This document shows, in pieces, positions 15,488 to 22,400 of a stretch of 39,067 nt of DNA. This DNA is from an uncultured Bacilli bacterium (GTDB taxonomy: Bacteria; Bacillota_I; Bacilli_A; RF39; UBA660): NCBI GenBank assembly GCA_934089275.1, contig CAKOJJ010000012.1, positions 1 to 39,067 on the forward strand, given 5' to 3'. The position numbers were made by a program, and so were the translations under genes. The notes below the pieces were generated by a model that searched no databases, had not been told where the DNA came from, and saw nothing but the letters and a program-made list of their open reading frames with translations. Position 1 is the stretch's first letter. Each line of letters begins with the position of its first letter.

Positions 15488-16900
15488 ATGAGCCAATTAA
15501 ATTACGAAGAATATTTAGATAATGATATTTTTTTTACTAGAGAAGAATTAAAAAGTAAAAGACCTTTTACTTATAAAAATACATTATATCTTAAAAGTCC
15601 TTCATTTTATAAAGATTATTTTAATGAAAATTCACCTATAAGTAATCTTTTTGTAAAATTTTTAACACAAAAAGGATTATTTCAATTTTTACTTTCAATG
15701 TTAGAGGATAATACCATATCATATATTGAATTTAATTATAAAGATGATGTTAGAAGAATAGACTTAAAAGATTTCTTTTCTTTTTACGTTTCTTACTCAG
15801 TTGATGTAAGAAATTATATAACGTTAGAACAAATAGCAGAAATTTTACATTACAACCATTTTGATTTTTCTGTAAATGACGATTTAGCATGTCTAATTGA
15901 TGATGATAAGTACAACGCTTTATTATATAGAAAAGAAGAACAAGAAAAGTTAGATATTATAAATAGAATATTTATGTATCTAAAAAGAAAAAAAGTAATG
16001 GAAAGATATTATTTAGATGAAAAAATAATATCCAGAATAGAATATCTTAATGAAAAGTATTTAAAAAATGCTTTTGAACAACATGAACAAAGAACTCCGC
16101 AATATATTATTGATAATTCTATAATTAACGCTTTAGATTACTATAAAAAAGACACTTATTCTAAGTTAGAAGATGCTATATATTATTTTGTTGCTCTAAG
16201 TAATATAATTGTTGTAAATTCAGTATCTACAATAGATGTTAACGATGTCACATTAGAAAATAAATATATTAGTTCAAAAACTCTTTGTTTACTTTTTATA
16301 ACAATATTAAATGATTTAGGTTTTGAATATAAATTACAAGAACAAGAAAATGGTTTCGAAGTAACGATTGATGACAAAATAAGATTCTCTATTGATGATG
16401 ATTTTAGTTTTCAAACTGTAAGTGAACATATAACAAGCTTAAACACAAACAGTGGAATAGATGAAATCATTTATAAAATATTAAGTGAATATAAAGATGC
16501 AGTTGAAAACGGAATAAAATTTGATAATTCATTTATTCAATTTAAAAGTCAATTTAATAAAGAAACAATGAATAATTATGATAAATTGAAAACTTTTATT
16601 GAATTAGTAACAAGAGGAGAAAAGATAACAGATCAAAAGTATCAAAAACTTATTTTTAATATTTTTTATGGAAATAATCCTCATTATAAAATAAATTTCT
16701 ATAAAGATATGACATCTAATGGAAATTATCATTTTTTTACAATTTTAACTATAAAAGATCAATATGTATTAATTGATTCTACTGATATAGCTAAAATAAA
16801 ATTAATAAGTATGCTAGAAGTAGCTGAACTTCAAAAAAAATCAATAGATTTAAGTGAAAAAATTGAGTTAGAGGAAGTGAAAAGTAACCATGTTCAATAA
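15488..16900 (+). CDS. large hypothetical protein, possibly transglutaminase-like
   Basis: 470 residues, cytosolic by appearance (no signal peptide, no membrane helix). The AGGTGA at 15477-15482 is the ribosome binding site for ATG 15488; a GTG at 15479 is part of it. No clear family. The region 225-300 (EDAIYYFVALSNI, then ISSKTLCLLFITILNDLGF) and the late HFFTILTIKDQYVLIDSTD at about 412-430 follow the order of a transglutaminase-like fold, with possible Cys, His and Asp positions, but the match is weak. The stop overlaps the next gene by 11 bases. It opens the long one-way run that leads to the giant surface protein. Confidence 0.7.
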   Translation: MSQLNYEEYLDNDIFFTREELKSKRPFTYKNTLYLKSPSFYKDYFNENSPISNLFVKFLTQKGLFQFLLSMLEDNTISYIEFNYKDDVRRIDLKDFFSFYVSYSVDVRNYITLEQIAEILHYNHFDFSVNDDLACLIDDDKYNALLYRKEEQEKLDIINRIFMYLKRKKVMERYYLDEKIISRIEYLNEKYLKNAFEQHEQRTPQYIIDNSIINALDYYKKDTYSKLEDAIYYFVALSNIIVVNSVSTIDVNDVTLENKYISSKTLCLLFITILNDLGFEYKLQEQENGFEVTIDDKIRFSIDDDFSFQTVSEHITSLNTNSGIDEIIYKILSEYKDAVENGIKFDNSFIQFKSQFNKETMNNYDKLKTFIELVTRGEKITDQKYQKLIFNIFYGNNPHYKINFYKDMTSNGNYHFFTILTIKDQYVLIDSTDIAKIKLISMLEVAELQKKSIDLSEKIELEEVKSNHVQ

Positions 16901-17084
16901 AGTAAAACAACTCGCTTTAAATTATAATGGGGAAGAACGTGAAACTATTTTAGAACTCCTTAATGATAAAAAATGTTTCTATAAGTTGGACATTGACACA
17001 ACATATAATATTCTTAAAACATTGGGTGTACCAGAAGATGAAATAAGTAAAGTAGTAGTAGAACTACTAAAGGAGAGAATATGA
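16890..17084 (+). CDS. small hypothetical protein
   Basis: 64 residues, overlapping the 15488 gene by 11 bases and the next gene by four (ATGA). It is helical, charged and soluble (GEERETILELLNDKKCF, GVPEDEISKVVVELLKER). The overlaps on both sides show it is translated as part of the operon. Not recognised. Confidence 0.65.
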   Translation: MFNKVKQLALNYNGEERETILELLNDKKCFYKLDIDTTYNILKTLGVPEDEISKVVVELLKERI

Positions 17085-17437
17085 AATATATAGCAATAGA
17101 TAGATCAAATATAGATTTTACAAGTGACGCAGAAATTTGTAATATTGGATATTTTGAAAAGAATTATGAAAATATACCAGTTAGAGGCGAAAAATTTGTT
17201 TCAAATGGTATAACATGTGTAACAATTTTTATTCCAAAGATAGATATATTTGATGATGAAGAAAAAATAAAAAAATTTTTATCCGATAATAATATTATAA
17301 AATACATCGAAGATAAAACTTACATCACAGAACTTGAAGACGTAAATGAAAATACATTTTTATCAATAAACGTTCCTTTAGATGACAAAAACAATCTATA
17401 TAATGAATGTTTAGTTGATTTTAAAGATTATGAATAA
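17081..17437 (+). CDS. hypothetical protein
   Basis: 118 residues with AAGGAGAG upstream of the ATG, overlapping the previous gene by four bases. A soluble, acidic, mixed alpha/beta protein (VTIFIPKIDIFDDEEKIKKF). Not recognised. A terminator follows, so genes 15488-17437 form one unit of three cytosolic proteins. Confidence 0.65.
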   Translation: MKYIAIDRSNIDFTSDAEICNIGYFEKNYENIPVRGEKFVSNGITCVTIFIPKIDIFDDEEKIKKFLSDNNIIKYIEDKTYITELEDVNENTFLSINVPLDDKNNLYNECLVDFKDYE

Positions 17438-17460
17438 GTTTAAATAAACTTATTTTTTTT
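17433..17460 (+). terminator. intrinsic terminator closing the 15488-17437 unit
   Basis: AATAAGTTTA (17433-17442) pairs with TAAACTTATT (17445-17454), then T to 17460. It includes the stop codon of the preceding gene. Confidence 0.8.
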
Positions 17461-17467
17461 AGTACTA

Positions 17468-17497
17468 TTGATACATATAAATTTAATGTGATATAAT
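17468..17497 (+). promoter_or_regulatory. promoter of the surface-protein operon
   Basis: TTGATA (17468-17473), 18 bases, then TGA-TATAAT with the -10 at 17492-17497. Both a good -35 and an extended -10 are present, so this is probably a strong promoter for genes 17526-25145. Confidence 0.8.
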
Positions 17498-17525
17498 ATT
17501 TTTAACGTAGATAGAGGGTATTAAT

Positions 17526-18200
17526 ATGAATCAAAATAATAACATAAATAACGGTTTTAACGATAATGGTAAACAACAAAAAACCACATGGAAAGACGTA
17601 TTATTATATGTAATTATGATTATTATAATAATTATTATAATATTATTAATGTGCAAATATTGCCAATTGACAAAAACAAATAATCAACATGTTATAAAAC
17701 CAACAACAACAGCACAAACTACTACTGAAACTACAACTACTGAGTTAATAACAGAAACAACTACAACAATTCCAACAAGTGAAGCCGTAACAGAAACAAC
17801 TACTAGATTTACTACTAAAAAAACAAATTATGACGTACCAAATACAACAGTTACTCGTACAACAACATCAAGAGTAACGCAAGGAACTACTCAACGACCA
17901 ACAAGTACAACAACGACTACTACAACTACAGTGAAAAGAGACGTTTATACTTATAAGTATCAAATTCAAACTTCAGAAACAAAGTCATTTTACATCTTAA
18001 AAAATGGAGTTAGAATGAATGCATATATTATGGTTTTTGATAGTAATAATAACCCAATAACGTTTAGTAATAATGGAGTCGGTTCAGGATTAACAATGGT
18101 AAATTCAAATGTTGATTTAGGAAAATGCCCAACTATAAGATTTAGTGTATGTAATCCACAAGGAATGGATTGTGGAGAAACATTTACAGCAAGTTGTTAA
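17526..18200 (+). CDS. membrane-anchored protein with Thr-rich stalk
   Basis: 224 residues. A polar Asn-rich N-terminus (1-20) is followed by one membrane helix (about 23-42), a Thr-rich stalk (about 57-137) made of TTT/ETTTT-type runs, and a compact C-terminal domain (about 138-224) with Cys in LGKCPTIRFSVC and GMDCGETFTASC. The likely topology is N-in, with the stalk carrying the C-terminal domain away from the membrane. Four C-terminal Cys could form disulfides. ATG follows AGAGGG. First gene of the surface-protein unit. Family unknown. Confidence 0.75.
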   Translation: MNQNNNINNGFNDNGKQQKTTWKDVLLYVIMIIIIIIIILLMCKYCQLTKTNNQHVIKPTTTAQTTTETTTTELITETTTTIPTSEAVTETTTRFTTKKTNYDVPNTTVTRTTTSRVTQGTTQRPTSTTTTTTTTVKRDVYTYKYQIQTSETKSFYILKNGVRMNAYIMVFDSNNNPITFSNNGVGSGLTMVNSNVDLGKCPTIRFSVCNPQGMDCGETFTASC

Positions 18201-18211
18201 AAGGAGAAATT

Positions 18212-18748
18212 ATGGATTATATAAAAAAGAATTATAAAATGATAATAATTGCCTCATTAATTATAATTTTTGTATTATTTTTAATATCTATAAAAAGTAA
18301 TGACAAAGTTTTAAAATGCTCAATAGATAAAGACTTAGTAAATGGAATTCATTTAACTGATAATGTAAAAATTGACTTAAATAAAGGAAAAATAAAAACT
18401 ATAACACAAGAAAAGTCAGTAGAATTAAAAGATGATTATTTAAAATATGAAACTTATAAAAATATTATGGAAATGCATCTTAAAAGTAGTTATGAATATT
18501 TGGATACTAAAAATTATGAAGTTAAATCAACGAACAACACGGTTTCAGTAAAAGCTAATATTAACACAAAGGGATTAATTTTAAATAACTTAGTAATTGA
18601 ACAATCAAATAAAGATAACAAATATGATTTAAAGATTAATACCGAAAATAGTTTTGATAATGCTGAACGCAAAATCATGATTGACGAAGAATATAAATAC
18701 AGTAATCTTAAAAAATATATGGAAGAAAGTGGTTATAAATGCAAATAG
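18212..18748 (+). CDS. membrane-anchored hypothetical protein
   Basis: 178 residues with one N-terminal membrane helix (about 9-26) and an extracytosolic part that starts around VLKCSIDKD. The remainder alternates strands and helices and resembles YehR/DUF1307-like lipoprotein domains, but without a lipobox. ATG 18212 follows AAAAGGAGAA; an upstream in-frame ATG at 18170 lies in the previous gene. It overlaps the next gene by ten bases. The C-terminal end has a second Cys (GYKCK). Confidence 0.7.
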   Translation: MDYIKKNYKMIIIASLIIIFVLFLISIKSNDKVLKCSIDKDLVNGIHLTDNVKIDLNKGKIKTITQEKSVELKDDYLKYETYKNIMEMHLKSSYEYLDTKNYEVKSTNNTVSVKANINTKGLILNNLVIEQSNKDNKYDLKINTENSFDNAERKIMIDEEYKYSNLKKYMEESGYKCK

Positions 18749-19086
18749 ATAAAAAGAAATTAATTATTTTAATTTCAATTATAGCTGTAATTGTTATTTG
18801 TTTCATTTGTTTAATTGTAAGTAAGAAAAGCAATGTAACTGCTGATTATTATTATAATTTTACTTATGATGACAATAAAATTAGCCAATCAGTAAGAATT
18901 TATAATAAGCAAAAAAAATTACAAACTAATTACTATATCATTTATAATGACGAACCAATTAGTTATACAAAAGGAGAAAAAGCAGTTGTAACAATTAATG
19001 CCGTTGATTTAAAAAGCAAGCCAACAATTTATATGGCATTTGAGGATGATATCAATAAAAAATATGAGGTAGTTTATAAAAAGTAG
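18739..19086 (+). CDS. small membrane-anchored hypothetical protein
   Basis: 115 residues with an N-terminal helix (about 7-27) and an extracytosolic domain rich in beta-type pattern (SQSVRIYNKQKKLQTNY, AVVTINAVDLKSKPTIYMAF). It looks like a small Ig-like domain. The start overlaps the previous gene by ten bases. Its stop codon is followed directly by the AGGTGA binding site for the next gene. Not recognised. Confidence 0.65.
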   Translation: MQIDKKKLIILISIIAVIVICFICLIVSKKSNVTADYYYNFTYDDNKISQSVRIYNKQKKLQTNYYIIYNDEPISYTKGEKAVVTINAVDLKSKPTIYMAFEDDINKKYEVVYKK

Positions 19087-19095
19087 GTGAAGTTG

Positions 19096-19479
19096 ATGAA
19101 AAAAATGAAGTTTATAATAGCTATATTAGTTTTAACAGTTATTCCAAACATAGTAAATGCTAAAACTTTAGATTATGATTACTATAAAAAGTTAAATGTT
19201 AAATACGCTTTTATCGTTGGAGATTATATGTTTAACATGGATAATGGTTATTCCCCAACTTTAGAAGACATAATGATAGCAAGTAGAACAATTGCAGACA
19301 GTGAACCTACAACCTTATATGAAATTCGTATGTTTCCTGCATGGAATTTTTTTTCTATCAATGAAATATATAGAAACACAAGTTCAAATGATAAAACAAT
19401 TTTAGAAAGCATGAGTATAAAATACGTTTATAGAAATAGTATAAAAAAAGCTAATAGTACAGAATTCGATACATTGTAA
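19096..19479 (+). CDS. secreted single-domain paralogue of the giant protein N-terminus
   Basis: 127 residues. A signal peptide (about 1-22, cleavage after NIVNA) is followed by one domain of about 105 residues. This domain is clearly the same as the first domain of the next gene: VGDYMFNMDNGYSPTLEDIM against VGDYIFNVDNGYSPSLEDFA, preceded by a YKK/YKN segment and followed by a YRNSIKKA / YRASIRGA segment. ATG 19096 is chosen because AGGTGA at 19085-19090 is the binding site; the GTG at 19087 lies within it. It sits 14 bases before the giant gene. It may cap, chaperone or compete with the big protein. The role is unknown. Confidence 0.75.
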   Translation: MKKMKFIIAILVLTVIPNIVNAKTLDYDYYKKLNVKYAFIVGDYMFNMDNGYSPTLEDIMIASRTIADSEPTTLYEIRMFPAWNFFSINEIYRNTSSNDKTILESMSIKYVYRNSIKKANSTEFDTL

Positions 19480-19493
19480 TATGGAGGAGTAAA

Positions 19494-22400
19494 ATGAAGA
19501 AAGTAGTAAGTATAATAATAATTGGAATAATAAACATACTTATGATCTCAGATGTCTTTGCATGCGAGATATCTTATGATGAATACAAAAACAGAAAAAT
19601 TGTTCAAAGTTTTGTAGTTGGAGACTATATTTTCAATGTAGACAACGGATATTCACCTAGTCTAGAAGATTTTGCTGAAGCAGCAAGAAGTATAAAAAGT
19701 GGAGAAGAAGTAAAGATTTACAATATAATGATGGTTGGAGATATATATTACAAAGCAACTGAAGTATTTAGTAATAAAAGTACAACTGAGAAAAGTGAAT
19801 TTCCAGCGATAGATGTAGCATATGAATATCGAGCAAGTATTAGAGGAGCAAAAGAAAGTGACTACGATCTAATAACTTGTAAAAATAAAGATATCAAAAT
19901 AAGGTATACAGGATTATATACTGAGGGAACAAATGAATATAAAAGAAAAGCTATACGATATGCAAGCATTCAATCAGGAAATGCAATAGAGGAAGCAAAA
20001 TATTGCACAACAATAACAGAAAGCTGTACACCAAATAAAGATTTAACTGTAAAAGGAACAGAAAATCTAGTAGAAATAGAATATGAAACTAATGCCAGTG
20101 CTCAAAGAGTTTGTATCCAAGCAAAAGATAAAAATGGAAGCAGTAAGGTAGAATGCGATGAAGAAACTGTAAAAGTAGATAAAGAACCAATAAAAATAAC
20201 AAAGAATCAAGAAAGCATAGATATTGTAGAAGGAAAAAGTAAAACTTTAGGTGATTTGTTTGAAGTACGTTACAGTGTATCAGGAGGAACTCTTCAATAT
20301 TTATCAAAGCAAAATGAAGAAAAACAATTAATTAATGATATGTTAGAATTAAAAAATGGTACAGCAGAGATAGAAATAATTGCAACAAGTGGAAGTGGAA
20401 TAGTAAGCCGTGAGACAACAAATGTGGAAGTAAGAAAAAATAAAGTAACATACGATTATTGGACAAATGGAGGTACAAGCGTAACCAAAACTACAGGTGA
20501 AGTAAGTTATAATGGATTAGCAGACTTAAGTGTAGAAGCAACAAAAGAAGGTTATATATTTGTTGGATGGAACGAAGATAAGACATCTCACGTTGGGATT
20601 CAAGAAAAAAGAATAACAGAAGATACAACATTATATGCAATTTATAAAAAAGAAGTAAAAGCTGAATTTATAGTAAGCAAAAATGGTGATAAAATTCCTG
20701 CAGTAAGTGACGAAGAAACAAAAACTTGTACAATGTACGGGAACGAATCTAGTTGTACCATAGAAGTTCCAACTATAAGTGCAAAGATGGGATATAAAGC
20801 AGTAGGTTGGAGTAAAAACGAAAGAAGTAAAACAGCTGAATACTTTGGGAAAGAAAATATAAAAATAAGTAAAGATGAAAAATACTATTCAGTAACCTAT
20901 GAAAAGAATGCTTTAAGTGCAACTTTTATAACATATAATGGAAGTAAAACTGAAGAAAATGTATTAAAATGTTATAAATATAATGGAGAAGAATCTTGTG
21001 AAGTAGATATCAGTGAACTAGTAAGTAAACCTTATGCTAGTATAACTCTAAATGGATATACAAAAGAAAGTGAAATACCAGTAAAAGAAGAAAGATTTGA
21101 AATCAGTCAAGGAGAAGAATACTATGCATACTACGAAAAGGAATCAACATTAAGTTATGTAGGAGCAAGTAAAACTGAAATCGTAAAAGTAAAAACTTGG
21201 TATGAAGCAAGAAGAGAAGGAATAAAAGTAATTCAAGAAGAAAAAGCAGTACCAATTTTTAATGATAAAACTGGGTATACATTCAAAGGATATCGAGAAG
21301 ATTTAAAAAATCAAGATGCAGAAATTACTGGAGGAAAACAAGGAAGAACAGAAGATACAACTTATAACGGAATATACGAAAAGGAAATAAAATTAACTTA
21401 CAAAGCTGGTGAAAACGAAAGCAATATTCCAAGTGCTACAACTGCAAGTATATATTATAATGCAGGAAGTAAAAAAGAAAATGAAGCAGAAATAAAACTT
21501 GATGATGGTTTAAAAATAACAAAGAAAAATTATTTATTTGAAAATTGGAATATCGACGGAACAAAATATCAAGCAGGAAGCTTAATTAAGATTACAAAAG
21601 ATACAGAAGTAACTGCAGAATGGACAGCAAATGGAAGTAGAATTATATTAGATTATCAAGAAAATGGTGGAATAAGAGCTGATAAAAGTTCAATTATTTA
21701 TTATCAAGGAGACGAAGAAATAAATTTAAAATCCATAAAGGCATATAAACCAGGATGGGAATTTATCGGATGGAGCCAATATGCTGATTCAACTGGATCA
21801 GCAATGGATGCATATATTCCAGAAGAAAATGTAAATGAAGTAAGATTATATGCAATGTATAAAAAGACAATAACTATAAATTATAAAATTCGAGATGAAG
21901 GAGCATATGTATTATCAAATTCCAAACAAGAGAGATATACGATGTACAACAAAGAAAATTTTGTAGAAGTCAGTTTAGCGACTTTAATAAAAGTAGGAAA
22001 AAATTATACATTCCTAGGATGGACTGAAGATGAAGAATCTCATGAAGGAAAATATAATGAAGGTGAAAAAGTAACGTTAAGTGAAAATACAACAATGTAT
22101 GCCGTAATTCGAAATGATGAAGCAATTAAAGTTAGCTATAATTATTACGATGGAGATACACGAAAAGTAATAGAAAAAAGTTGTAATAAATTTAACGGAG
22201 AAAATACATGTCAAACAGAAAGTGGAATAACTTCTGCAACAACTGATGGTGGAATGCTTGTAGGATGGAGTGGCAGTCCAAGCAAAATATTAATAGAAGA
22301 AACACAAGAAGTTAGTCAAAATAAAACTTACTATGGAGTATATGATAAATTGATAACTATAAGTTATAGAAGTGGTGCATACGCAACTGTAGCATCTAGT

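Noticed and set aside
17690..17940. CRISPR or tandem DNA repeat array
   Set aside because: The repetitive look comes from Thr codons in a reading frame; there are no spaced identical repeats.
19494..19570. Giant protein as a lipoprotein through Cys 24
   Set aside because: The residues before Cys 24 read VFA, and Phe at -2 is not a normal lipobox residue; ordinary cleavage after Ala 23 is more likely, although lipidation is not excluded.
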